DNA from: Pseudonocardia sp. 73-21
GTDB lineage: Bacteria > Actinomycetota > Actinomycetes > Mycobacteriales > Pseudonocardiaceae
Assembly (NCBI RefSeq): GCF_001899645.1
Contig: NZ_MKVV01000043.1
Span: 26,090 to 90,089 of the forward strand
Direction of reading: 5' to 3'
DNA length: 64,000 nucleotides
In this document: positions 8,228-15,823 of the stretch, piece after piece
Layout of the letters: the number at the start of each line of letters is the position of its first letter
Numbering within the stretch: the first letter of the stretch is position 1
Notes under the pieces: model-generated
Told to the model about the DNA's origin: nothing
What the model saw: the letters and a program-made list of their open reading frames with translations, nothing else
Databases searched by the model: none
Translations under genes and position numbers: made by a program

Positions 8228-9766
8228 TCATGCGCCGCTCACACGTTCGGAGCGACCGGCCCAGTGCGGCGCCCGCAGCGCCTTGCGGAGGAGCTTGCCG
8301 ACCACGTTCTTCGGCAGCGGTTCGGTGGTCAGCTCGACGCGCGCCGGTTTCTTGTACGACCCGAGCCGCCTCGTGACGAGGTCGATCACGTCCTGCTCGG
8401 TGACGGTGGCTCCGTCGCGCACCGTGCAGACGGCCATCGGCGACTCGCCCCAGGTGTCGTGCGGGATCGCGAACACGGCGACCTCGACCACCTCGGGATG
8501 GTCGGCGATCACGGTCTCCAGCTCGGCGGGCCAGATGTTGAAGCCGCCCGAGACGATCATGTCGTCGACCCGGTCCAGGACGTAGACGAAGCCGTTGTGG
8601 TCGATGCGCCCGATGTCGCGGGTACGCACCCAACCGTCGACCAGCCGTTCCGCGGTGAGCGCGTCGTCGCCCCAGAAGCCGCGCATCTGGCCCTCGACCT
8701 GCGCCCACAGCTCCCCCTCCGCGCCCAGCGGGAGCGGGTTGCCCTCCTCGTCGCGGGTCTCGATCCGGGCGAAGGGCAGCACCCGCCCGGCCGAGCGCAT
8801 GGGCGTGGAACCGGGGTGGTCGCCGAACCACTCCTGCGGGGTCATGACGGTCAGCGGCACGGCCTCGGTCTGCCCGAACACCTGGTGGAGCACGTCGCCC
8901 AGGGCCGCGCGACCCGCCAGTGCCGTGGCGTCGGTGATCGGGGCGCCACCGACGAGCACGCACTCCAGGCTGCTCAGGTCGTGGTCGCCGACCGACGGGT
9001 CGGCGGCGAGCATCGCCACCATCGACGGCGGCGTGAACATGTGCGTCACGGCGTGGCGTTCGACCATGTCGAGCACCTTGGTGCTGTCGAACGCGCCGAA
9101 GAGCAGGTTGGTGCTGCCGGCCAGCCACGCGGGCAGGAAGAGATAGCCCGATGCGTGCGAGATGGGGCCGGCGTGCCCGACCACGCTGCCCCACCGCAGG
9201 TTCGGCAGTCGGTAGAACCAGTTCCGGCAGTTCACCAGCCAGTCGTGCTGGGTGTAACCGATCCCCTTGGGCCTGCCCGTCGTACCGGCCGAGTGCCGGA
9301 TCACGCACCAGTCGTCGGAGTCGACCTCGACCATCGGATCGGTGGCAGGCATGCCGTCCACCCACTTCTCGTACTCCGCGTCCCGGACGACCACGTGGTC
9401 GAGGCCGGGTACGCGGTCGGCGAGGCCGGCCAGTGAGTCGGCGTAGGCCTGATCGGCGAGCACGACCTTCGTGCCGGTCTGGGCGATCATGTGCTCGTGC
9501 GACTCGGCCGAGTTCCGCGCGTACAACGGCACCCGGACCGCTCCGGCGATCGCGGCGCCGAGGAAGAGGTCGGCGGCACCGAGGTTGTTGTCCTCCACGC
9601 CGGCGACCCGGTCGCCCGGCTCCACACCCAGCTCGCGCAGGCCGTTCGCCAGGCGGACGCCGCGTTCCCACATCTGGGCGAACGTCAGGCTCCCGTGCTC
9701 GGTGATGATCGCGACGCGGTCGGCGTTGAGGCCGACGGCCTGGCGCATCATGCTCGGTACGTCCAT
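8228..9766 (-). CDS. AMP-dependent acyl-CoA synthetase
   Basis: 512-residue ANL-superfamily ligase that activates a carboxylic acid with ATP and CoA. The P-loop-like A3 region reads RHSAGTTGRPKGIGY, in which the usual TSGTTG is HSAGTTG. Later motifs are GQTEAVP (A5), YVLDRVDDMIVSGGFNIWPAELE (A7/A8) and a C-terminal lysine in PLPKNVVGKLLRK. A GGAGG Shine-Dalgarno lies nine bases before the ATG, which I prefer over an in-frame GTG two codons earlier. The gene follows the LuxR-type regulator by about 105 bp and is followed by the dehydrogenase after 49 bp. The acid used is unknown. Confidence 0.87.
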   Translation of the reverse strand: MDVPSMMRQAVGLNADRVAIITEHGSLTFAQMWERGVRLANGLRELGVEPGDRVAGVEDNNLGAADLFLGAAIAGAVRVPLYARNSAESHEHMIAQTGTKVVLADQAYADSLAGLADRVPGLDHVVVRDAEYEKWVDGMPATDPMVEVDSDDWCVIRHSAGTTGRPKGIGYTQHDWLVNCRNWFYRLPNLRWGSVVGHAGPISHASGYLFLPAWLAGSTNLLFGAFDSTKVLDMVERHAVTHMFTPPSMVAMLAADPSVGDHDLSSLECVLVGGAPITDATALAGRAALGDVLHQVFGQTEAVPLTVMTPQEWFGDHPGSTPMRSAGRVLPFARIETRDEEGNPLPLGAEGELWAQVEGQMRGFWGDDALTAERLVDGWVRTRDIGRIDHNGFVYVLDRVDDMIVSGGFNIWPAELETVIADHPEVVEVAVFAIPHDTWGESPMAVCTVRDGATVTEQDVIDLVTRRLGSYKKPARVELTTEPLPKNVVGKLLRKALRAPHWAGRSERVSGA

Positions 9767-9871
9767 GTGCACACGCCTCCGTCGCTGCGCCGACCAGGCC
9801 TCGATGCCTGGTCAGGGACGGTAGGACGGACGGTCGGAGGACCGATACCCTCGATCGAGGGGCCGGCCTGG

Positions 9872-10681
9872 TCAGGGCAGGATCCCCGCGCTGCGTGCGC
9901 GGTGCACCGCTTCGCCCCGGGTGTGGCTGTCGAGCTTGGCCATCGCGCTCTTGAGGTAGGACTTGACCGTGTACAGGCTCAGGCCGAGCCGCTCGGCGAC
10001 CTCGCCGTTGGCGTACCCGACGGCGACGAGCGCCAGCACATCGTTCTCCCGGCGCGACAGCGCGGCGACGTCGGGCACTGCGGGTACCGACGCCTGCAGT
10101 ACGTCGAGCAGCGCGAGGACGCGGCCGCGCTGCTCGACGTCGGCCGCCGCCGCGATGGCCCGGATCTCGGCACGCACAGTCCGCAGCTCGGCCTCTCCCA
10201 GCACAAGAGCGGGTGAGTCCACAGCGGGCGGCGGTTCCGCGGCGGCCGCCCGATGACGGCCGATGACCTTGACGACCTGCTCGACGAGTCGGCCACTCAG
10301 CCCCGCCGATCGACGCGCCCCGGCGTAGACGACCCGCTCGACCCGGCCGGCCCACATCACGGGCACCGCCAGCACCGCCCGCAGGCCCTCACCCGCCACC
10401 TGTGCGTCGTAGAGATGCGAGATCCCCTGCGCCCGCGCATAGTCCTGGACGACGACCGGGCGCCCCAACCCGATGCAGCGCCCGCCCAGTCCCTCACCGA
10501 AGCCGCTGACCACACCGTTCAGGGTGCCGCTGCGAGCCCCGTCGAACCGGTCCAGCACGAACGTGCGCCGATCACGGTCGACGGTGGCGGAGAACGCGAT
10601 GTCGACCGAGTCGAGAGCGCGCACCACGCGAAGCAGTTCCCGCTCCGGATCCAGCCCGTCCGCCGCGCCCAACCCGGTCAT
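9872..10681 (-). CDS. GAF-LuxR transcriptional regulator
   Basis: 269-residue regulator. The N-terminal two thirds form a GAF-type sensor (pattern GFGEGLGGRCIGLGRPVVVQ and LRAVLAVPVMWAGRVERVVY). The C-terminus is a LuxR helix-turn-helix: LSRRENDVLALVAVGYANGE, then VAERLGLSLYTVKSYLKSAM. Such proteins bind DNA in response to a small molecule held in the GAF pocket. Its position at the head of the acyl-CoA ligase operon, same strand, suggests it controls that operon. The ATG at 10679-10681 has GGGAG five bases upstream and is preferred to an upstream TTG. Confidence 0.83.
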   Translation of the reverse strand: MTGLGAADGLDPERELLRVVRALDSVDIAFSATVDRDRRTFVLDRFDGARSGTLNGVVSGFGEGLGGRCIGLGRPVVVQDYARAQGISHLYDAQVAGEGLRAVLAVPVMWAGRVERVVYAGARRSAGLSGRLVEQVVKVIGRHRAAAAEPPPAVDSPALVLGEAELRTVRAEIRAIAAAADVEQRGRVLALLDVLQASVPAVPDVAALSRRENDVLALVAVGYANGEVAERLGLSLYTVKSYLKSAMAKLDSHTRGEAVHRARSAGILP

Positions 10682-10790
10682 GGCGCTCCCGTCCAAGCGA
10701 TGAGACGTACATCACTGTAGGCAGATCGGGCGGCCGGGTCCACCGCATCGTCGTCGGCACGGACCGCCCCTGAGCCGGGTATGCACCGGC

Positions 10791-11040
10791 GTGGCCGACA
10801 CCTCCCAACCCGATCCCCGCCGCTGGAGCGCGCTCGCCGTGTGCCTCATCGGCGGGCTCATGACGCTGCTCGACCGTGCAGGCGGGGCTGGGCGCCTCGA
10901 CGGCGGAGCTGTCGTGGGTGGTGTCCGGTTGCGCGCTGACGTTCGGGCTCGTCCTCGGGCGCCTACCACCTCGTCCTGGCGCTGACCTCCGACAGCCAGG
11001 ACCGCACGGTGTCGGTGCTGTCATCCTTCGCGGAGCCGTA
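10791..11040 (+). pseudogene. Remnant of a DHA2-type MFS drug transporter
   Basis: The frame at 10791 begins MADTSQPDPRRWSALAVCLI and GGLMTLLD, the first helix of EmrB/QacA-type transporters. The next expected segment is lost. The helix-2 sequence QAGLGASTAELSWVVSG then ALTFGLVLG continues in a different frame. Only a short piece follows before the stop near 11040, so almost the whole transporter has been deleted. The convergent TetR gene next door may once have regulated it, although that TetR now has a clear divergent target on its other side. Confidence 0.5.
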
Positions 11041-11575
11041 GGCCGTCGAGGACGACGTGCAGCAGGTGCCGGGCGCGGGTGTCCCATTCCGCGTCGTCGA
11101 GCCGGGTCAGACAGCCCAGCAGCAGGATGACGTCACGCGCATCGACGTCGGGACGCACGACCCCGGCGGCCCTGCCGGCATCGAGCAGTGCGGTGATCGC
11201 GTCGCCGATCGGGCCGACGCTGCCCGTGGACAGGTCCTGCCACACCCCCACCTCGACAGCGGCGAACACCTCCCGCTTGACCCGCGCGTAGTCGGCGACG
11301 CGATCGAACCACCGGGCCAGCGCGGTCACCGGGTCGTGCTCGGCGAGCAGCAGCGGCGCGGCTGCGACGAGCTCCTCGACGTCGTGCCGGTAGACCTCGG
11401 CGAGCAGGTCCTCCCGCGTCGGGAAGTGGCGGTAGAGGGTGCCCTGGCCGACTCCGGCCCGCCGGGCGACCGCATTGAGCTTCAGCTCGCCCGACGCCGA
11501 CACCACCGACCGCGCGGCCTCGACGATCCGGGCGCGGTTCTCGGCGGCGTCGGCACGCAACCGGGATGCGTTCAT
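11021..11575 (-). CDS. TetR-family transcriptional repressor
   Basis: 184-residue regulator. The N-terminal helix-turn-helix is clear: ARIVEAARSVV, LNAVARRAGVGQGTLYRHFP and REDLLAEVY. The ligand-binding C-terminal part is of the TetR_C type common in Actinobacteria. I chose the ATG at 11573-11575; an in-frame upstream start would run into the operator. The gene is divergent from an SDR oxidoreductase, and the intergenic DNA carries two strong palindromes, so it most likely represses both itself and the SDR gene. Confidence 0.88.
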   Translation of the reverse strand: MNASRLRADAAENRARIVEAARSVVSASGELKLNAVARRAGVGQGTLYRHFPTREDLLAEVYRHDVEELVAAAPLLLAEHDPVTALARWFDRVADYARVKREVFAAVEVGVWQDLSTGSVGPIGDAITALLDAGRAAGVVRPDVDARDVILLLGCLTRLDDAEWDTRARHLLHVVLDGLRLREG

Positions 11576-11603
11576 CCGACCTCCCCTGCACGACGTGGAC
11601 AAC

Positions 11604-11650
11604 CGGACACCTGTCCGCTAAAGTCGATCCAAGTGGACACGTGTCCACTT
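11604..11650. promoter_or_regulatory. Double palindromic TetR operator
   Basis: Two related inverted repeats lie between the divergent TetR and SDR genes: CGGACACCTGTCCG at 11604-11617 and the perfect 20-bp palindrome AAGTGGACACGTGTCCACTT at 11631-11650. They share the core GGACAC-x-TGTCC form. Their centres are 30 bp apart, about three helical turns, so two repressor dimers could sit on the same face of the DNA. Binding by the adjacent TetR is inference. Confidence 0.7.
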
Positions 11651-11669
11651 TATTGGGGGACGAGGCACC

Positions 11670-12410
11670 ATGTCACCGATCACCGGAAAGGTCGTCGCGA
11701 TCACCGGGGCGAGCAGCGGAATCGGCGAGGCGACGGCACGCCTCATGGCCGAACGTGGCGCCGCGGTCGTCCTCGGCGCGCGCAGGAGGGACCGCCTCGA
11801 GGAACTCGCCCGCGACATCAACGACCACGACGGGCGCGCCATCGCGTGCGCCGTCGACGTCACCCGCCGCGAGGATCTCGAACGCCTCGTCGACCGGGCC
11901 GTGACCGAGTTCGGCCGGCTCGACGTCCTGGTGGGCAACGCCGGCATCAGCAAGATCGGACCCGTGGCCGACCTCGACGTCGACGGCTGGTCCGCGATGA
12001 TCGACGTCAACGTCCGCGGCGTCCTCCACGGCATCGCGGCCGCGCTGCCGGTGTTCCGCCGACAGGGCCGCGGGCATCTCGTGACCACGGTGTCCACCGC
12101 CGGGCTGAAGATCACGCCCACCATGGCGGTCTACGCCGGGACCAAGAACGCCGTGCGCACGATCATGGAAGGTCTGCGGCAGGAGTCGACCGACGGCGTG
12201 CTGAGGACGACCTCGATCTCGCCCGGTTACGTCAGCACCGAACTCGCCGACTCCATCGACGATCCCGTCGTGCGCCGGGACATCCGGAAGAACATGGCCG
12301 AGTTCGCCCTCCCGCCGGGCGCCGTCGCCCGTGCCGTCGCCTTCGCCGTCGAACAGCCCGACGACGTCGAGATCGGCGACATCACCATCCGTCCCACCAC
12401 CCAGGCCTAG
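11670..12410 (+). CDS. SDR-family NAD(P)-dependent oxidoreductase
   Basis: 246-residue short-chain dehydrogenase. The cofactor motif TGASSGIG is at about residues 12-19, NAGIS follows at about 90, and the catalytic pair is YAGTK with an upstream Ser (TVSTAG). An Arg after the second strand (LGARRRDR) suggests NADP preference. The best-fitting relatives are classical SDRs acting on ketones or alcohols; no specific substrate can be read. It is under the shared operator with the divergent TetR repressor and ends convergent to the BadH-like gene. Confidence 0.85.
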   Translation: MSPITGKVVAITGASSGIGEATARLMAERGAAVVLGARRRDRLEELARDINDHDGRAIACAVDVTRREDLERLVDRAVTEFGRLDVLVGNAGISKIGPVADLDVDGWSAMIDVNVRGVLHGIAAALPVFRRQGRGHLVTTVSTAGLKITPTMAVYAGTKNAVRTIMEGLRQESTDGVLRTTSISPGYVSTELADSIDDPVVRRDIRKNMAEFALPPGAVARAVAFAVEQPDDVEIGDITIRPTTQA

Positions 12411-12430
12411 ACGTCATTGTCAGAAGCGGT

Positions 12431-12444
12431 GGCCGGGTCCGGCC
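12431..12444. terminator. Possible hairpin between convergent genes
   Basis: GGCCGG-GT-CCGGCC forms a six-base-pair stem between the stop codons of two convergent SDR genes. There is no T-tract, so function as a terminator is uncertain. Confidence 0.3.
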
Positions 12445-12471
12445 GCCGTCGGTGGACCTGACGGCGTTGCG

Positions 12472-13233
12472 TCATCCCGCCATCGTGAGGCCGCCGCTGA
12501 CCGAGAGCACCTGCCCGGTGACGTAGGAAGCGCCGTCGGAGGCGAAGTACGCGACCGCGGACGCGATCTCCTCGGGCCGGGCGAGCCGCCGCAGCGGGAT
12601 GGCCCGGATCAGCGCCTTCGCGAGGTTCTCGTCGACGCCGGCGTGGAACAGCGGGGTGTCGGTCGGGCCGGGGCAGACGACGTTGACGGTGATGGCGTGG
12701 CGGGCCATCTCGCGGGCGAGCGACTTGCTCATCGCGATCACGCCACCCTTCGCGCCGGCGTAGATGGTCTCCCCCGAGCTGCCGACCCGACCGGCGTCGC
12801 TGGCGATGTTGATCACACGGCCACCGCGGCCGGCCTCCACCATGGCGGGCAGGAACGCCTGGCAGACGTGCACCTGGCCCAGGTAGTTGATGGCCACCAC
12901 CTTCTGCGCGAACTCCGGGGTGGAGCCGATGAACGGGCCGGTGCGGTCCCAGCCGGCGCAGTTCACCAGGACGGCCGGGACCCCGACGTCGGAGGTGACG
13001 GCGCCGGCGAGCGCCACCACCGAGTCGGGATCGGCCACGTCCACGGCCAGCGGCACCACCGGTGGCGCGTCCACGGCGGCGGCCTGCTCGGCCGTGGCGC
13101 GGGCCCCGTCGATGTCGAGGTCGGCGGCGACCACCGTCGTCCCGGCACCGGCCAGCGCGAGGGTGATCGCCCGGCCGATCCCCGATCCCGCTCCGGTGAC
13201 GACGGCGATCCGTGGGGCGACCGGCTCTGACAT
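12472..13233 (-). CDS. badH: 2-hydroxycyclohexanecarboxyl-CoA dehydrogenase (BadH-like SDR)
   Basis: 253-residue SDR that would oxidise 2-hydroxycyclohexane-1-carboxyl-CoA to the 2-keto ester with NAD+. It shows TGAGSGIG, the acidic AADLDIDGA after the second strand (NAD preference), and the active-site Ser and Tyr-x3-Lys (SDAGRVGSSG and YAGAK). The segments IASDAGRVGSSGE, TVNVVCPGPTDT and GQVLSVSGGLTM closely resemble those I recall in Rhodopseudomonas BadH. The ATG at 13233 has GAGGAGAG just upstream. Neighbouring AliA-, AliB-, BadK- and BadI-like genes support the assignment. Transcribed with the LLM-type gene upstream of it. Confidence 0.75.
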   Translation of the reverse strand: MSEPVAPRIAVVTGAGSGIGRAITLALAGAGTTVVAADLDIDGARATAEQAAAVDAPPVVPLAVDVADPDSVVALAGAVTSDVGVPAVLVNCAGWDRTGPFIGSTPEFAQKVVAINYLGQVHVCQAFLPAMVEAGRGGRVINIASDAGRVGSSGETIYAGAKGGVIAMSKSLAREMARHAITVNVVCPGPTDTPLFHAGVDENLAKALIRAIPLRRLARPEEIASAVAYFASDGASYVTGQVLSVSGGLTMAG

Positions 13234-13270
13234 CACAGCTCTCCTCGTACTGGGGGGCGACGCATGACCG

Positions 13271-14209
13271 TCATGCGTCGATCAACGTGCGGGCGACGGC
13301 GAGTCGCCGGTACTGCTCGAGCGGGTCCGCCGCCGCAGCCATCAGGACGAACCCGCCGGCTCCCGCGGCCCGCAGCTCCGCGAGCCCGGCGGCCACGTGT
13401 GCCGGGTCACCCACCAGCACCCAGCGGTCGAGCCGTTCGAACGGGAGGCCGTACTGCCCCCTGACGAAGGCGGCGGCCTCGATCCGGCCGGCCTCGACCG
13501 CAGCCGGGCTGGCGTCCACGGTGACGTGCACGAACACCATCAGCTGTGAGGCCACCGGCGGACGGCCGCAGTCGACCGCGAGCTCGTCGAGCCGGGAACG
13601 GACCTCACGCACCCGGCGTGCTGACATCCAGACCCCCAGCCACCCCTCGGCGGTGGAGGCCGCACGGCGCAGGGCCGCGTCCGAACGCCCGCCGACGATC
13701 AGCGGCGGCGGTGCGGCCGGGGTGGGTTCGAGTGCCGGCGAGCGCGTCGGCAGGAGCGGCCCGGGGTGGTCGACCGGGTCACCGCGCAACAGCGCGGTGA
13801 GGATGGCGATGCCCTCGTCCAGGCGCCGTCCGCGGCCGGCGACGGGCACTCCGACGGCCTCGAACTCCGCCGGGTTCTCCCCGCCCACGCCCACGCCGAC
13901 CAGCAGCCGGCCGGGGGCCAGCGCGTCGACGGTAGCGAGCTGCTTCGCCGTCCACACCGCATCCCGCAGCGGCAGCAGCAGCACGCCGGTGCCGAGCACG
14001 AGCCGTTCGGTGCGGGCGGCGACCGCGGCGAGCGCCGACACGGCGTCGAGCACGGGAGGGTGGAAGGAGAGGTGGTCGCCCACCCAGCCCGAGTCGAATC
14101 CCAGCTCCTCGGCCAGTTCGGCCCCGGCGAGCAGCGGCGGAGCACCCGTCCGGAACGGGTCGAAGCTCGGGAGCATCACCCCGAACCCCGTATCGGTCAC
14201 GCGTGCCAC
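13271..14209 (-). CDS. LLM-class (luciferase-like, probably F420-dependent) oxidoreductase
   Basis: 312-residue TIM-barrel flavin/F420 oxidoreductase. Family marks are FGVMLPSFDPF at the start, LGFDSGWVGDHL, RLVLGTGVLLLPLRDAVWTAKQLATVD in part, and GRLLVGVGVGGENPAEF with the later PLIVGGRSDAALRRAA. The GTG at 14207-14209 is chosen because GAGGAGG sits seven bases upstream; a longer start would overlap the divergent promoter. It lies in the cyclohexanecarboxylate cluster, transcribed toward the BadH-like gene 38 bp away. Its role is unclear; it might act on an upstream alicyclic compound. Confidence 0.8.
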   Translation of the reverse strand: MARVTDTGFGVMLPSFDPFRTGAPPLLAGAELAEELGFDSGWVGDHLSFHPPVLDAVSALAAVAARTERLVLGTGVLLLPLRDAVWTAKQLATVDALAPGRLLVGVGVGGENPAEFEAVGVPVAGRGRRLDEGIAILTALLRGDPVDHPGPLLPTRSPALEPTPAAPPPLIVGGRSDAALRRAASTAEGWLGVWMSARRVREVRSRLDELAVDCGRPPVASQLMVFVHVTVDASPAAVEAGRIEAAAFVRGQYGLPFERLDRWVLVGDPAHVAAGLAELRAAGAGGFVLMAAAADPLEQYRRLAVARTLIDA

Positions 14210-14251
14210 CGCGCCTCCTCTCGTGCCGGACCGTTGACCGCGGGCCCGAAA

Positions 14252-14288
14252 TGAACGTACCTTCACTGTCAATAGAACCCACGTTCAC
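14252..14288. promoter_or_regulatory. Operator candidate between LLM gene and TetR
   Basis: TGAACGTACCTTCA at 14252-14265 is a near-perfect palindrome, with one mismatched pair. A second half-site ACGTTCA ends at 14287, so TGAACGT and ACGTTCA also form a wider inverted repeat. The position between divergent promoters suggests control by the adjacent TetR regulator. Confidence 0.5.
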
Positions 14289-14299
14289 CGGAGGTCGGT

Positions 14300-15025
14300 G
14301 TGCCGGACGCAGCGGGTGGGACGGGCAGCGCGCGCGCCACCGACGACCGGGTCGCGCAGGAGATCCGCGATGTCCGCGCCCGGTGGCGCACCCGCCAGGT
14401 GCTCGACGCCGCGGTACGGCTGATGCACGGCAGCGGCTTCCAGGCCGTGTCGATGCAGGCGCTGGCCAAGGAGGCGGACGTCAGCGTCGGCCTGATCTAC
14501 AGCTACTTCGGCGGCAAGGAGGACGTCGTCGTCGCCGTCGTCCTCGACCTCGTCGAGCAGATCCGCAGCGCGATGCAGGAGCGCATGGCGGCGGCCGGAG
14601 CCGACCCCGTCGAGCGACTGGTGGCGGGCTTCGCCGCCTACTGCTCGGTCATGGACGCCCAGCGCAACGCGGGCCTGCTCACCTACCGCCAGTCGGGAGA
14701 GCTGGGCCAGCAGGCCCGGCTGCGGCTCAAGGAGGCGGAACGCGTCAACCTCGGGCCGCTGCGCGACGCCGCCCAGGAGGCGGCCGACTCCGCCCTGCTC
14801 GTCGACACCGCGGACCTCGACCTGCTGGCGTTCGACCTCATGATCCTCGCCCAGACCTGGGCGCTGAAGCACTGGCACTTCCCCGACGACTACGACGTGC
14901 ACCGCTACGTCGCGGCCCAAGCGGCCACCCTGCTGCGTTCCGTACTCGCGCCGGCGCAGCACGAGCGCTACCGGCACCTGATCCATCCCCGCGACACCGA
15001 GCAAGGAAGCAGGACAGCACCGTGA
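14300..15025 (+). CDS. TetR-family regulator of the cyclohexanecarboxylate cluster
   Basis: 241-residue regulator. The DNA-binding domain is at about residues 30-80 (QVLDAAVRLMHGSGFQAVSM, QALAKEADVSVGLIYSYFGG, KEDVV). The GTG start at 14300 follows GGAGGTC. It is the first gene of the TetR-badI-aliB-badK run: its TGA overlaps the GTG of the BadI-like gene (GTGA), showing translational coupling. It therefore probably responds to a cyclohexane-carboxyl-CoA intermediate and controls its own operon plus the divergent LLM/badH genes through the intergenic palindrome. Confidence 0.85.
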   Translation: MPDAAGGTGSARATDDRVAQEIRDVRARWRTRQVLDAAVRLMHGSGFQAVSMQALAKEADVSVGLIYSYFGGKEDVVVAVVLDLVEQIRSAMQERMAAAGADPVERLVAGFAAYCSVMDAQRNAGLLTYRQSGELGQQARLRLKEAERVNLGPLRDAAQEAADSALLVDTADLDLLAFDLMILAQTWALKHWHFPDDYDVHRYVAAQAATLLRSVLAPAQHERYRHLIHPRDTEQGSRTAP

Positions 15026-15813
15026 GCTACGAGGACATCCTCTACGAGGTCCAGGGCACCACAGCCGTCATCACGATCAACCGGCCGCAGCGCTACAACG
15101 CGTTCCGGGGCAGGACCGTCGAGGAGCTCATCGGAGCACTGCGCACCGCGTGGGCCGACCGCGGCGTGCGCGTCGTCGTCCTGACCGGCGCCGGCGACAA
15201 GGCGTTCAGCACGGGCGGCGATGTCAAGCAGCGCGCCGAGACGGGCGACTACGGACCGACCGAGAGCGGGCTGTTCGAGATCGACGCCCTGCACCGGCTG
15301 ATCCGCGAGATCCCGAAGCCGGTGATCGCGGCGGTGAACGGCCTGGCCATCGGCGGCGGCCACGTGCTGCACGTGATCTGCGACCTCAGCATCGCCAGCG
15401 AGACCGCCCGGTTCGGGCAGGCCGGCCCGCGGGTGGGCTCGTTCGACGCCGGGTTCGGCACCACCTACCTCGCCCGGGTCGTCGGGGAGAAGCGGGCCCG
15501 CGAGATCTGGTATCTGTGCCGCCAGTACGACGCCGCCACGGCCGAGCGCTGGGGTCTGGTCAACACCGTCGTCCCCGCGGCCGAGCTCATGACCGAGGCG
15601 CTGAGCTGGGCCGCTGACATCGCGAAGATGAGCCCCACGGCGATCAAGTTCCTCAAGCACTCGTTCAACACCGACACCGAGCAGCAGGCCGCCGTCGCGA
15701 ACCTCGCCGGAGCGGGGCTGGCGCTGTTCGTCGAGTCGGAGGAGGGCAGGGAGGGCGCCCGCGCGTTCGCCGAGAAGCGCGCCCCCGACTTCAGCGGCTA
15801 CGCCGCGGTCTGA
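15022..15813 (+). CDS. badI: 2-ketocyclohexanecarboxyl-CoA hydrolase (BadI-like), crotonase fold
   Basis: 263-residue crotonase-family enzyme. It would cleave the ring of 2-ketocyclohexane-1-carboxyl-CoA hydrolytically to pimeloyl-CoA. The order of motifs (YEDILYEVQ, INRPQRYNAFRG, FSTGGD, AIGGGHVLH, GQAGPRVGSFDAGFGTTYLA, ARVVGEKRAREIWYLC) matches both BadI and the related MenB naphthoate synthase. Context with AliB-, BadK-, BadH- and AliA-like genes favours BadI; a menaquinone gene set is absent nearby. The GTG start at 15022 overlaps the TetR stop. It is followed after 10 bp by the dehydrogenase. Confidence 0.75.
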   Translation: MSYEDILYEVQGTTAVITINRPQRYNAFRGRTVEELIGALRTAWADRGVRVVVLTGAGDKAFSTGGDVKQRAETGDYGPTESGLFEIDALHRLIREIPKPVIAAVNGLAIGGGHVLHVICDLSIASETARFGQAGPRVGSFDAGFGTTYLARVVGEKRAREIWYLCRQYDAATAERWGLVNTVVPAAELMTEALSWAADIAKMSPTAIKFLKHSFNTDTEQQAAVANLAGAGLALFVESEEGREGARAFAEKRAPDFSGYAAV

Positions 15814-15823
15814 GAGACCACCC

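Noticed and set aside
8175..10355. 726-codon frame over the ligase and GAF-LuxR genes
   Set aside because: It is arginine-rich with no domains and spans two real genes on the same strand in a different frame.
15022..15813. MenB (naphthoate synthase) as the identity of the crotonase-like gene
   Set aside because: Motifs fit MenB too, but there are no other menaquinone genes nearby, while the full alicyclic acid pathway surrounds it. BadI is preferred but not proven.
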